From the NCBI RefSeq assembly GCF_024763615.1, contig NC_077222.1, positions 84,134,001 through 84,198,000 on the forward strand: a DNA stretch of 64,000 nt. The letters run 5' to 3'. This document shows, piece by piece, positions 46,791-57,369 of this stretch; the stretch's first letter is position 1, and every line of letters begins with the position of its first letter. The stretch is from Phlebotomus papatasi. Taxonomy: Eukaryota > Arthropoda > Insecta > Diptera > Psychodidae. Position numbers and translations under genes: made by a program. The notes below the pieces were generated by a model. It saw nothing but the letters and a program-made list of their open reading frames with translations, did no database searches and was not told the DNA's origin.

Positions 46791-47120
46791 TAGGTGAGAT
46801 TCTTAACACTCTCACCTATTATAATCCTAACAAAATCTCATGTCCTCCGATCGGCCGCAAACATTGCCAAAATGTGTTTGGCCACTTTCTGATCACGATT
46901 ATATGGATAGCTAAAACCGTTCCCGTCCGTCCGTTTGTCCGTTTTTCATAATAAAATTATTTTTTCGGAGATTACAATGAATGTACACAGTTTGTATGCC
47001 ACTGGGGTCACTGGATACTTGTGTTGATGCATAGCATCAGCCTCATCGGACTCATCGATCCACATTTCAAAAACTAAGGGAAAATATCCTGTTCCTGCTG
47101 TCAAAATATATTGCGGAGTC
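46791..47120 (-). mobile_element. Family I element, right-end fragment
   Basis: Begins with the terminal hairpin 'aggtgagattcttaac...ctcacct', then inverted blocks shared with the right end of 48708-50505: 'ataatcctaacaaaatctcat', 'gatcggccgcaa', 'ttctgatcacgattatatgg', 'ccgtccgtttgtccg'. It fades near 47100. Confidence 0.65.
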
Positions 47121-47860
47121 ACAGTTATTCAGAAACATAGGAAAAATTTAGTCATTATGAAGCTTGAGATCATGCAAAGCATGGGCACTGTTCCCTATAA
47201 TTCGGTACCTGAGACACTAAATCACTGCGCGTTTTTTTTTTATTGATAACTCGTTACGTAATTAATGCGCATTTCTATAGGACCCACCATAAAGAATAAG
47301 TTTCTTATTCTTTTGTGGATGAACACTTTGTGGCGACCTTCACTGAACGGACAATAAAAAAAGGAAGTTTAAGAGGTACTCGCACTAAAAGTAAGTCACA
47401 GATGGAAATTTATCTTCGCACTCACCAGCAATGTACTTCATCTCTGAAAACTATCCATTTTAGTTTTTGGCTAAAGAGGTTCTTCTTAGTCTGAAGAACT
47501 ATTAACAAAACTTGATTTACACATTGACGAACAATAAAAAAACCACATAAATTGAAGAAACTCTATTTAATTAGAATTCTTGAAATCGCTTCATTTGCTC
47601 TTTAGATAAAACGCTTTATTTGTCTCCTTGTCTTTATTCTGAGTTCCGTCTAATCATTTGTCTTTTAATTTTTGAAATATATAGACAAATGGCATAGTGT
47701 TTTTTTTCTCAAAACCAAAACTAAAAGAATTCAACAAAAAATCGTATAATTGAAGAATAACGTCAGAAACATGAATTGCATTTGGAGAAAACGTGTCTTT
47801 GAATTACTTTTAGGTGAAAATACTTTTGAGAACACTGGAAAAAGAAGCAACATAAGGAAG
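47121..47860. other. Intronic DNA, nothing recognised
   Basis: AT-rich; no gene, repeat or transposon end was identified. Confidence 0.4.
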
Positions 47861-48380
47861 AGATGAAGTTAGTGGGTGGATGTAGTTCCTTTGACCGACT
47901 TCTGAAAAGAGGTTTGGTTGACGCAAAACTTTCACCCAACTTACTTCTGTTCCACCACATACAAAACATGCCCTTTATACACTCTAATACTTCTCGTTCT
48001 GCCATCATATTGACGGTATGTATAACATCGGGACACCCATCCTACATACTTCTCCATCTCCTGCTTTTCCGTCACAAAAACACCCCCACGTTTCATCCAA
48101 CCCTAGGCACAACATATACTCTTCGGCTATAACCCAACTTTATATATACAATAAAACCTACTATGTACATTCAACTGAATCAGCTGAGAATCTCAATAAA
48201 CGATTCACTTTGTATACAAACTCACACTTTTTCTCATTCCATCAGAGCATCATCCATTTCCCTGGCCTTTTTTTTCGCGAGTGATACCGCAACTTTATTG
48301 AAAAAAAAAAAACAAACAAACAAAATCCTGGCACAGAGAAGTCACTTTTCAAGTGCATTGCCACTTCAAGATTGTTACTA
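47861..48380. other. Pyrimidine-rich island
   Basis: C/T-rich + strand with three overlapping frames of 72-89 codons in different phases, none with a domain. Same character as the islands at 18.5, 30.7 and 62.5 kb. Confidence 0.4.
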
Positions 48381-48707
48381 GTAAATACATAGTTCGTCAC
48401 TTGGATCAGCAGTTATCGTAACTTACTTGTCACGTAAGTCGGCATAATCTGAATATTAACAGTGTTAGAAGAATTGCTGATAGAGATAATGAAAGAGTTA
48501 CGACAATTACTGAACCAAAGGACAAGTTGTAGAACAAAATGAAGATCTTACCAAAATAAGGGAGACCGGGGTAGGGTTAGCCACCAAATGAAATTTTTCA
48601 TTGCGTTTAATTAGTACACAAAATATTTGTAGGAGGCTGATAAATATTTCAATGAATAGTAAGGGAACATAGTAAAAAAGGGACAGATAATCCTAACCGG
48701 CTTATGT

Positions 48708-50505
48708 AGGTGAGATTCTTAACGTGAGCTAACTCGGAGTGCATGCAAATTCGATTTAGAGCTGAAGTTGGGAGACGCCATTCAGTTATCTTGAATCAAA
48801 TTCGTGAAATTATACAAATTTTGTATTTAAACCAAAATATCAAGGATTTGGATGAACTGACAGAAAAGTGTTATATGGGTGAATTGTAGACCAGAATGTT
48901 CTCTATAATTTTCCCATAGAACATGATCTCATCGATTACTCAGAAGCCAAGATAAGCGAGGTTTTTTGTTTCTTAACTCGTTTTTTCATCCAGAGTTCCC
49001 CAAGTAATCATTTGTTGAACTTCAACTATATCAAAGAATTGTTGTATTTTGTGGGACTTTCCATTTAAAACCCTATTTTAAGTGTCTTGGTGGAGTAGAG
49101 GCAGTCAAATTGGCATCTGAGTGATTTCAAAGCGTTATTATGGGAAAAATCAATTTTTTCACACTTAAACGGCAAAATCGGAGTGATAGCGTGGTCTGAG
49201 TGGAAAATGATGTATGGACGAAATGTAGAGACAAATGTGCTCTACAATTATGTGGAAGTAATCATCAAAATCGGTTCAGCGACAGTCGAGATAATTGAGG
49301 TTATGTGATATTGAAATTGGTTTTTCGACTGTGGCGCCCCTGGTGTTGGTCCCACGAAGTTCAAATATTCTAGAAAGTTGTAGCATTTGGTGAGATCTTT
49401 CGTTTAAGCCCTCATTCATCAAAATCGGTCACATAGAACCGGAGATATGATTTTTTGAATTTTGTGAACTTTGACCCCTCATATCTCCGGTTCTATTGAA
49501 ACCACAGCGCGCATACGCACCATTTTGGAAACGTCCTAGACTGGACTACAACATACTAAAATTTCATTAACTTGCACAATGCCGTTTTTGAGAAAAATGT
49601 CTTTGAATTTCGATGAATTTTGACGCTATCACAGCGCCACCTGTGGTGACTTTTTGAACTTCCATCTGAAAGTGCTCATTGAGACGAAACCAAAAAGGTA
49701 AAATTTATGTCGCTATGTTAATTAGAACCGGAGATAGAGGCCGGTCAATGTTCGAACTTTGACCCCTTATAGCTCGGGTCAGGGGTTATGGATCGACTTA
49801 AGGTTTTTTTTGTTTGATAGGTATAATCAACGGCTACAACATACTAAAATTTCAGCCCGATTGCATAAGGAATTTTTGAATTATTTAACTTTAAAGATTT
49901 AAAAATTTTCTTTTTAATAATAGCGCCCCTAGCGGTGGTTTTATGAACTTGCGATGTTAGAAGGGGAAGTGGCATTTCATGAGAGCTTTCCAAAAAGCCC
50001 TCATTTTTTAAATTCTGACAATTAGAACCGGAGTTATGGCCATTTTAAGAAATTTTTTTTGGACCCTTATAGCTCGGGTCAGGGGGGTCGGGGGACCTTA
50101 AGTTTGGTACTGATGGAAAGCTCTAAGGCCCAGCTATAACATACTAAAATTTGAGCCCGCTCGATGCCATAGGGGCGGAGCTATTGAGAAAACAAAAAAT
50201 GGGGGGTCTTCAAAATGGCGGAAGGAGGGGTGGGGGGTGGGGGGTCAATGCACCATGTTGCAATTTTCATACGATATTTAACCTTTGCCGAAAACCGCAA
50301 GTCGATATCTTTTTTAGTTTAGGAGCTATTAAGCTCCAAAGAGCGGCCGGACGGCCGGCCGGCCGGCCGGGAACGTAACTTAGCCCCCCATATATTCGTG
50401 ATCAGGAAGTGGCGAAACACATTTTGGCCAAGTTTGAGCGCGATCGGACGACATGAAATTTTGTTAGGATTATAGTAGGTGAGATTGTTAAGAATCTCAC
50501 CTAAT
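48708..50505 (+). mobile_element. Family I element with ~290-bp internal modules and a terminal hairpin
   Basis: Starts with 'aggtgagattcttaac' followed by family F-like sequence. Ends in a hairpin at 50476-50503 (TAGGTGAGATT and its inverse), followed by AA, so CTAA lies at the very end. Three or four internal modules repeat every 288-300 bp: GCGCC boxes at 49334, 49634 and 49923; AGAACCGGAG boxes near 49437, 49724 and 50023; 'acatactaaaatt' boxes near 49551, 49839 and 50139. A GGCC-rich run lies at 50343-50371. A 3' hairpin and CTRR-like end would suit a Helitron, but no 5' TC end or Rep/helicase was found, so the class is open. Confidence 0.6.
50343..50371. repeat. GGCC-rich simple repeat
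   Basis: A run of CGGCCGGA and GGCC units, the most GC-rich 30 bp in the window. Part of the family I right end. Confidence 0.85.
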
Positions 50506-50582
50506 ATTAACACTATTATAATGTGTAATCTTTCACACCACTATTATGGTGCTAAATTTGGAAAAAAAAATTTTAATTTAAA

Positions 50583-50660
50583 ATTGTTTAATTTGAAGTT
50601 GTTGAATTTCAAGTTGTTGAATTTTGAGTTGTTGAAATTAAAAATTGTTGAATTTTTGTG
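50583..50660. repeat. Short tandem repeat, GTTGTTGAATTT units
   Basis: Five diverged units of about 15-17 bp on the pattern 'gttgttgaattttaa'. An inverted counterpart ('aaaattcaacaa') lies at 52480-52545 on the other side of the 1.27-kb element. Confidence 0.7.
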
Positions 50661-51130
50661 TGTAATGGGCCATTTCCATTGAGAAAATTTTCAGATTTTT
50701 GTAGTTCCCAATTCACGTGAAAGCTCGCAAAAAAGCCCAGTTTTGAATACGAACATCTCGTTGACATTTGTTTGTTTTGATTCAGTTTCTGGGTAAAAAT
50801 GCATAAAAACAACCGAAACCTTCATGAAATCACTGCTAAAGGATATCTTTAATCCTTTGGTACGCAAATTGAAGCAGGGAAAGAGATAGTGAGGGGTAAT
50901 TGAATCGATTACCAAATCAAAACAGCAATATCACTATTTTTGAAGCACTTCGAACACTTTGCCCGCCTTTACCGTAAATACGGGTTGTGGGCATACCGTA
51001 TCCCCAATACAGGGACATTTTCTCACTGCACGCACCACTTTCACCTTCAAAGAACCCAAATTTACCTTAATTTTATCTAAAAACACCTTCTCTGTGAAAT
51101 GAAAACAAGTTTTTTACGGAAATTCGCTCA

Positions 51131-51706
51131 CAAGGGAAGTACTCGAGTCATCAAATTCAGAAAAATCTGAAACTTTGCTCAACTACGCATAAAGGCATTA
51201 AATTAAACGTGGTATATTCAAAAAGTGCGAAATCGGGTTAATTTTTTTTTAAAAGTTGATTCCCCAAAGTTGAAAATGACACAGGAGTGCTTACGCAGCA
51301 CATAATAAAGTAAAATTCGTATGGGACTGCATGCGGCGCTACCGCTGAGCCAGCGCCGCATGCAGTCCCATACGTATTGAAAGTATGACTTAAACATTTA
51401 TTTGAGCACAGGTTTCCAATTCTTCGACCTTTCTAATCTTTATTTTTTTTTTATTATGCGATGCACTTTCATCGTTTGTTGAGGATTTTGATTAACCACT
51501 CTAGCAATTTACACTGAATAGAATTTTTAATTGAAAAAAAAAGATATCGTAAGGTGTCATTTTCAACTTTGGGGAATTTTAAAAAAAAAAAAAAATTAAC
51601 CCGATTTCGCACTTTTTGAATATACCACGTTTAATTTAATGCCTTTATGCGTAGTTGAGCAAAGCTTCAGATTTTTCTGAATTTGATGACTCGAGTACTT
51701 CCCTTG
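51131..51706. repeat. Long inverted repeat, ~152-bp arms
   Basis: The left arm runs from 'caagggaagtactcgagtca' to 'ccaaagttgaaaatgacac', the right arm is its inverse; differences are mainly in poly-A/T length. The spacer is 271 bp and contains the 23-bp GC-rich hairpin. Transcribed as intron RNA it would form a long dsRNA stem. Confidence 0.9.
51318..51374. repeat. Perfect 23-bp GC-rich hairpin
   Basis: Arms 51318-51340 (CGTATGGGACTGCATGCGGC, then GCT) and 51352-51374 are exact inverses, with an 11-base loop ACCGCTGAGCC. Its GC content stands out sharply from the AT-rich surroundings. Confidence 0.95.
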
Positions 51707-51811
51707 TCAGCTGACAACTCATTGGCATGCAAGTACAAAAAGAAAACTCAATGGATGGCGCTGTTCTCCATAGGAACAGTCTGGGAAACTTCTCACAATT
51801 TTTATTTTTAA

Positions 51812-51860
51812 GCTTTTATGAGAAAAAGTTCAACCAGATTGAACTTTTTCTCATAAAAGC
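51812..51860. repeat. Perfect 22-bp hairpin
   Basis: Arms 51812-51833 (GCTTTTATGAGAAAAAGTTC, then AA) and 51839-51860 are exact inverses around the 5-base loop CCAGA. Confidence 0.95.
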
Positions 51861-52559
51861 ACTCTTTTTTTCATATGGAGTTGAAAAATTTCTAACAAAT
51901 TTCTTGAAAAATTTCTCAATGGAAATGGCCCATAAACTCAAAAATTGTTGAATTTTCATTTCATTTCATTTATTTTAGTTTTTTTTTTGCCTTTTTCAGA
52001 GGCCCATCAAGCCTAATAAAAAATGAAGATATTTTTCGCTTTTCCTTGTAAAAATTTTGCAGATATTGCACCGCGACTTAAACAAATTTGCTCGTAGTTC
52101 TTGTATTATTTCGGCAAACATTATGAAATATGTATTTTTAGATAGCTATTAATGGACGATTTCGAAATATATCAGACTGATAAGTCAATTCTCTTTAGGA
52201 AAAGACTTGCCAATAGTCTTCAGTACCTCTATACAAAAACGTGTGGAAAAATGAGATGTCGAGAAGCTCCTGCCTTTTTAGACATTTGTAATGTTTTTTT
52301 CCTGCACTCGGGATCCTCCCTAATGCGAGATAATTACATCTGATGCTCGGAACTTCACGATATACTTATTTTGCATATAAATATTTGATGTTCTATATGA
52401 CTTTTGCCCAATGAAAAGCATCTCGACTGAAGTATATGTCTTAAATGGAAATTCAATAATTTTTACACAACTTTTGTTTAAAAATTCAACAAGTTCTGTC
52501 CGAAAATTCAACACCTTTTGTTTAAAAATTCAACAACTTTGGTTGAAATACACAAGGCT

Positions 52560-53015
52560 TTACACTATAATAGTGTGAAAAATTATGATCAAACTATAAT
52601 AGTGTTAATTATTGATCATGTGACAAAAAATACCATAAAATTGTGTATTTTTTTCACACTATAGTAATGTGAAAAACTATAATCATACTATAATAGTAGT
52701 AATTTTTAGAATTTTCCAACAGTTTTTAATTGCAAAACATTATTGAAAATTTTTTATGACTATAATAGTGAGAAATTTTACACAGATCGCAATTAAATAA
52801 TTAATTTATCCGATTTCACACTATTATAGTGTTAAAATTTTACACATTTTCAAATTAAACAACGTTGTTGAAAAGTTTTCAACTATAATAGTGGTAATTT
52901 TCAATCACGTGACAATAAATTACCAAATTATTCTGCATTTTTTAAACATTTTTAAATTAAACAACTGAAATGGTCGATTTTGCACTATTATAGTAGTAAA
53001 ATTTTACACATTTTT
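52560..53015. repeat. Cluster of CACTATTATAGTG palindromes
   Basis: The palindrome CACTATAATAGTG / CACTATTATAGTG or a one-to-three-base variant occurs about eight times (near 52563, 52592, 52653, 52692, 52760, 52821, 52882 and 52983), often followed by 'aaaattttacac'. Two more lie at 50513-50555, on the other side of the nested 1.27-kb element. Confidence 0.8.
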
Positions 53016-53098
53016 TTTACTGTGAAGTATATATTTAAAATAAACAGTGGTTTCCACAATATTCCTCCGAAGGCAAATAATTCTGCCCCGGTCTCTCC

Positions 53099-54073
53099 TA
53101 TTACCACTTTAAGTTTAATGTCAAAAGCACTATTTATTTATGTAATGTAACTGTCTAAGAAAAGAATTTGTCTTTCAGAATTCAAGTAAGAATAGAAAAT
53201 GAAGGAAAATATTATAAAAATTGACGCGATGTCAAAGATTCCATTCGCAACTTCGTGGACTACTTTGAGCAACTATCCCCAAAAGTAAAGCAAAATGTAC
53301 TTCTATCTCTGTCGAGTTATTTTTTTTTCAGATCATTGTAGGATTGAAGGATAAATAAAAACCCTTTTTGATAGCAATTTTGTGCATTTTCAGAATACCG
53401 TTTCATCTTTACTGAAGATTTTCCGCTATTTCAGATTTTCCAAATCCTTCTCTGCTGTTACATTTTCAAGATTGTTTTAAAAATGTTATATTTTTTTAAT
53501 CAACCGTGGCGTTCTCTAGGAACAAGAGTGGTGATATTGCGTTAAAAAACATGTTTTTCTTCAATATCCAAATTATGTCTTTAAAACTTTACAAATTCTT
53601 CTAATTATAGTATCAGCCAAAAGTTTCTTGACAGAGATATGTTCGAGAAATAAGATGAAAAAAAATTAATTTTTCAAATTTTTCTTTCTGCAAATAATTT
53701 ATTTATAAATTATAGATGTTATTTATGTTATTCAAAAAAATTTTTTCCTATCAAGAATAATTCTTTTAACAAAAGTTGATAATTTATCATCGGCCAAAAG
53801 TTTCTTGATAAATTTGAAAAAGTGGCTCAAAAGAATGAGGGCTTCTTTCTCAAAATACCCAGATACTAAAAGTGCGAGTCAAATCGGGAAAGTACGAGAT
53901 GGATTCCTGAGAAATAAATTATTTAAATTCACCTAATCTGAGTTCAATATGTTTAATAGTTTTAGGGATTCTCTAGAAAAAAGGATGTATCTTTTATGAA
54001 AAAATGCTGTTAATTACCGAATTATTAAATACAGAAGGCTTGCAAAACCCCTGTATTGCAGACCCTATTTGGA
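53099..54073. other. Intronic DNA with a short direct repeat
   Basis: AT-rich. 'atcagccaaaagtttcttga' near 53611 recurs as 'atcggccaaaagtttcttga' near 53789 in the same orientation. A Tc1-type remnant is possible but not shown. No gene. Confidence 0.4.
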
Positions 54074-54327
54074 CACTGAGAAAAAAACGGGGGTGCGATT
54101 AACTTTTTTTCCTCATAACTTTGACACTTTTTAGGCGTAAAAATATATCAACATTTTTTAATGTTAATTTTACACCTTTTCAAGGGTAAAAATAACATGA
54201 AAAAGGGTAACTTTAACCCCTAATATACCTAAAAAGCATAATATTTACACTGATTTCGGATCAATACTGCAGGGTAAAATTAACATTTACGGAATCTTAT
54301 TTTAACTTTTTCGGATTTCTCTCAGTG
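54074..54327 (+). mobile_element. Family A MITE, copy 7
   Basis: 254 bp, CACTGAGAAAAAAACG to TTTCTCTCAGTG. The flanks have lost the TA. About 540 bp from exon A. Confidence 0.85.
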
Positions 54328-54870
54328 CAGTGGACTAATTGGGGGTGATTTTTGGAATAATGTAGTTCAGAGATAAAGAGCATTAATACTGTTTATCCGA
54401 TCGTCGTCGGTTTGGCCATAGCGAAACCTAAGAGCCAAACAGTTTGAGATAGCAACTTTGAGATTCACTCTTATTAATTATTTACACTTTAAACTGTTTA
54501 AATAGGTATCACAATATTAACTTTTCTACCTTAAAAGATTTACCAATAAAATTACAAATCTGTCTACTTAGTATACAATTAAATTTTCATCAAAATTTAT
54601 GCAACCCCTGCCCATGTGAAAATGTTATCTTTAGTAATGTTGATCTTCACCATTTGCACGCACTCACTCACTAAACCATTTTAGGTATAAGCACATTCTC
54701 ATTGCATAAATAAATCATTCGATGATGACAGATGTATAATTTATAGAAAGGGATTATTGTTAGATGAAGACGTTCATGGAAAGTCTTAGCATTCCAAATT
54801 CTCACCAATAGCCCACAATTGCGTCACACCGTTATTAATCTAATAAGCAACAAATCCCAATCGTATTTAC
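54328..54870. other. Intron adjoining exon A
   Basis: AT-rich and non-repetitive; no feature besides the exon A donor at its right edge. Confidence 0.5.
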
Positions 54871-55179
54871 CTGATGCGGTGGCGGATACGGTGATCGATG
54901 ATTGCCAGGTGGTGTGGGATATCGTTGTGGATATGGAGAATACTGTGGACCACCACCTGCTGTACCAGAAGTGACACTTCCGCCTCCACCACTACCACCC
55001 CCAACGCCTCCGGGACCAGGTGGCGGAGGCTGAGGCTGCGGCGGACCCTGTGGCGGCGGTTGCTGTTGCTGTGGCTGCTGCTGGGGCGCTTGTTGCTGGG
55101 GCGGTGGCGGTGGTGGTGGATAAGGACCTGGACTTTGTCCTGGTGGTGGATATGGTGATTGTCCCCGTGATGCATTCGT
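54871..55179 (-). CDS. osa: osa (ARID1-like) internal exon A, 103 codons
   Basis: A 309-bp exon on the minus strand. The acceptor is a pyrimidine tract ending TTTTAAG above 55179 and the donor is CAG|GTAAAT below 54871; both borders are phase 0. It opens TNASRGQSPYPPPGQSPGPY, then has a poly-Pro run, Gln/Pro repeats, a Gly-rich linker, and a tail with QYSPYPQRYPTPPG and NHRSPYPPPHQ. No stop. The tail and the NASRGQSPYP start are what I recognise as Osa, the ARID1 orthologue of insects. Osa joins the BAP form of SWI/SNF and binds DNA with an ARID domain, which lies in later exons outside this window. Another Pro/Gln-rich nuclear protein cannot be excluded without a search. GC content is far above the flanking intron. 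Open frames with Met starts here on both strands are shadows in other phases. Confidence 0.75.
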
Positions 55180-56093
55180 CTTAAAAGAGAATTTAACACA
55201 TTTCTATTGAATTCAAACGTGTCTTAAAAAGAAAAATTATAGCATATTTTCAGGGAGATTAACAGAGAAACTAGTAACTCGATTATTATTAACTTTATCC
55301 ACTTTATCATTGAGATACAATTGCATAAAAATTTTAAAAAAATTTTATTTTAATGAAAGTTTCAGTTTTAGTATTGTACGTTGTAATGTAACTTTAAAAC
55401 CTTTCCTTCGATAGGAAGAACTTCACTCATAGTCCTGCTATCACAACTATTTTATTACAGAAATTCCGAAACTTTAATAGTCATATTTCAAAGCTTTTTA
55501 TAACATTCATTAAACTTAAGATGTGAATGAAAAAGCAAGAATCTCAATTACAAAAAAACTTATCTGGATTCTTGTCTTATTTAAGCTTCTTCAAAATACT
55601 TGGTTAAGATTACGATTTTTAGGTTAAAATTCAACTTAAGGCAAAAAAATCAGGAATACAAATTAGAGGTTTCTGCAAAGTTAAATTATAACTTATATTT
55701 TACAATTTGATTGGTTCATAATTGATTTGAGCAAATCCTCACAAATGCTTTAGCTTTAGCGGAATGCTCGAATTCACGAAACAGTGCTATCCGTTTATTG
55801 ACTTTTCGTATGATTTCTGGAGCTTTATTATCGATTAAATTGATTCCCAATCATAAATCAATTCCGAACTAGTAAATTGATTAAACAGTGTGCCTTTTAG
55901 AATATTTTTGACATTAGTAACATGTCTAGTCAACGCACAAAAAAAGGAATAATCGAGTAAAATAAATCAATTACGATTACTTTTATGTTACGATTACGAT
56001 TTAGTTTAAAATAATTTAAAATAAAAATTAAAAACAAATTAAAACAAATATAAATACAATTCAAATTCAATTCAATTACTTGGAAAATTCGAT
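55180..56093. other. Intron upstream of exon A
   Basis: AT-rich, no splice-bordered coding segment or transposon end recognised. Confidence 0.45.
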
Positions 56094-56300
56094 AGACCGT
56101 CTTCAGATTAGAGGTTTAGTCCAGTTCCCGAGGGTCTCAAAACCTTAAACAACAAGCGATTTATTTGATTTTTCAAAATCGAATAGGTAATTTGGCCTTC
56201 ATAATACAATTCTAAGTCAAAATTTCCCAAAAAAAAAAATCTTGGCTGATAAGATATTAGAGAGGATAAGCCACATGGTTAAGCCTTATGCCGAAAATAG
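56094..56300 (+). mobile_element. Family D MITE, copy 3
   Basis: Starts 'gaccgtcttcagattagagg', includes 'ccagttcccgagggtctcaa' and 'aatcttggctgataag'. The right end is altered after 'taagccttatgccgaa'. A further terminal fragment ('gctttaggtctgaagaccgt') occurs at 56642-56665. Confidence 0.7.
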
Positions 56301-56927
56301 ACTCAGTCTGATCCTGGAGAATACTCAGCACGAAAAATTTGGCGATAAAGTATCAGCCAAAACTATCATACACTGAGGATTTTGGATCAAGGATTAGCGT
56401 TTACAGCGTAAATTTCTATTAAATCTAAACATTTTAATTGCTGAAGGACTTCTTAAGTGCAATATCAATAGATTTTTCGTACAGAAAGATGCACTGTGAC
56501 CCCTCTGACCTTCCCATAACTCCAATCTCAACGCATTTTAAGATTTTGCGACTGATGAAATTTTGGGCTGATCCGAGTGTATCGACACCAATCCTCATTT
56601 TTCGGACTGATCCCTAATTCGCGATCCCTGTGTCTATTTTGGGCTTTAGGTCTGAAGACCGTATTACCGATTGGGACTGACACAGCCGAGTTCGAAATTT
56701 CAATATTTTTCCAAAAAATTGAACATTTACTAAATCGGTTAAAAACTGAGCCCACCAAAGTGATTTACCTTTGACTTTTAATAATTCAAAATTCAAAGTT
56801 CGCTTAGGCTACCTCTAAAATATAGCCGAAAGTCATTGAAAAAACTTTTGCCAATTTTGAAAAAAACTAAAGCAAAACATGGTTTTGGTGAGAATTTAGG
56901 GGGATGCGGAGAAAAAGGAAAAAAATA

Positions 56928-57163
56928 CAATAGACTATCTCTCTCAATTGGGCATTTCGGGCAAAATGTCATCCGATTTATCGAGAGATTTGGGCGTCAA
57001 AGTCATTGTAAATTCCACAAAAAGCGCTCAATTATAAAGAATCACGATAAAATAAGAGAAACTACCGCGAATTTGAGTAAATTTGCTTCAAAATCAAACG
57101 TGAAAATTGTCAACAAAATTTTTCGCTCGATTGAAAAAGAGCCGATTGAGCGAGAGTTTATTG
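56928..57163 (+). mobile_element. Family B (pogo-type) MITE, copy 2
   Basis: 236 bp between TA dinucleotides, starting CAATAGACTATCTCTCTCAA and ending GCGAGAGTTTATTG. The 131-codon frame 56836-57231 reads through both ends into flanking DNA. It overlaps frames in the other two copies only because the MITE happens to be open in that phase; it is not a gene. Confidence 0.8.
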
Positions 57164-57217
57164 TACCGTCCGAGATAATGTCCACTAATGGAAGAGAGGG
57201 GCCAACGAAGATCGAAA

Positions 57218-57312
57218 TACAAATTAATTGAGACTCTCAGAGCAAGAGTGGTCTCCTTTGTATACATTTCCCTATTAAGACGGTCCACTTTTGCTCTGAG
57301 CGTCTCAATTAT
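57218..57312. repeat. Short inverted repeat
   Basis: 'attgagactctcagagcaag' near 57229 pairs with 'gctctgagcgtctcaat' ending near 57310, with a loop of about 45 bp. Possibly a very small MITE. Confidence 0.55.
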
Positions 57313-57369
57313 CAGTAAGTTACCAATTTATAACCGGTTTTAACAAGTATAGATTTGTTAGGGATTCTA

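Larger units (their letters stand above)
50666..51932. mobile_element. 1.27-kb element of nested inverted repeats
   Basis: Outer inverted termini begin TGGGCCATTTCCATTGAGAA and are flanked by TAA on both sides, a possible 3-bp target duplication. Inside is a second, much longer inverted repeat with arms 51131-51282 and 51554-51706 (about 152 bp, near-perfect). Between and beside these arms are two perfect hairpins (51318-51374 and 51812-51860). No coding capacity was seen; frames at 50691-50915 and 51727-51951 are not recognisable. Confidence 0.75.
48559..53098. mobile_element. 4.5-kb composite element with GGGAGACCGGGG termini
   Basis: The left end reads AGGGAGACCGGGG after TA and the right end CCCCGGTCTCTCC before TA. 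The termini are related to family H (19858-20768). Inside are, in order, a family I element (48708-50505), palindrome-rich sequence with a 1.27-kb inverted-repeat element in it (50666-51932), and a cluster of CACTATTATAGTG palindromes. No transposase gene was recognised. Whether all layers moved together cannot be decided from one copy. Confidence 0.6.

Noticed and set aside
50343..50371. CpG island or promoter
   Set aside because: Only 30 bp of GGCC repeat, and it is part of the family I transposon end, as the related positions in its other copies show.
53611..53810. Tc1 element from the 'ccaaaagtttcttga' motif
   Set aside because: The two copies are in direct rather than inverted orientation and no target duplication or transposase remnant is visible.
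54898..55158. Trp/Arg-rich frame on the + strand over exon A
   Set aside because: Antisense shadow of the Pro/Gln-rich osa exon.
54867..55199. 110-codon Met-started minus frame over exon A
   Set aside because: Wrong phase: it crosses both splice borders and gives His/Arg-rich sequence, while the phase-0 frame between splice sites gives the Osa-like peptide.
56836..57231. 131-codon frame shared in part with frames at 33230 and 42656
   Set aside because: The similarity comes from the three family B MITE copies, which are open in that phase; the copy at 42678 has a stop and the frame runs into unrelated flanks.
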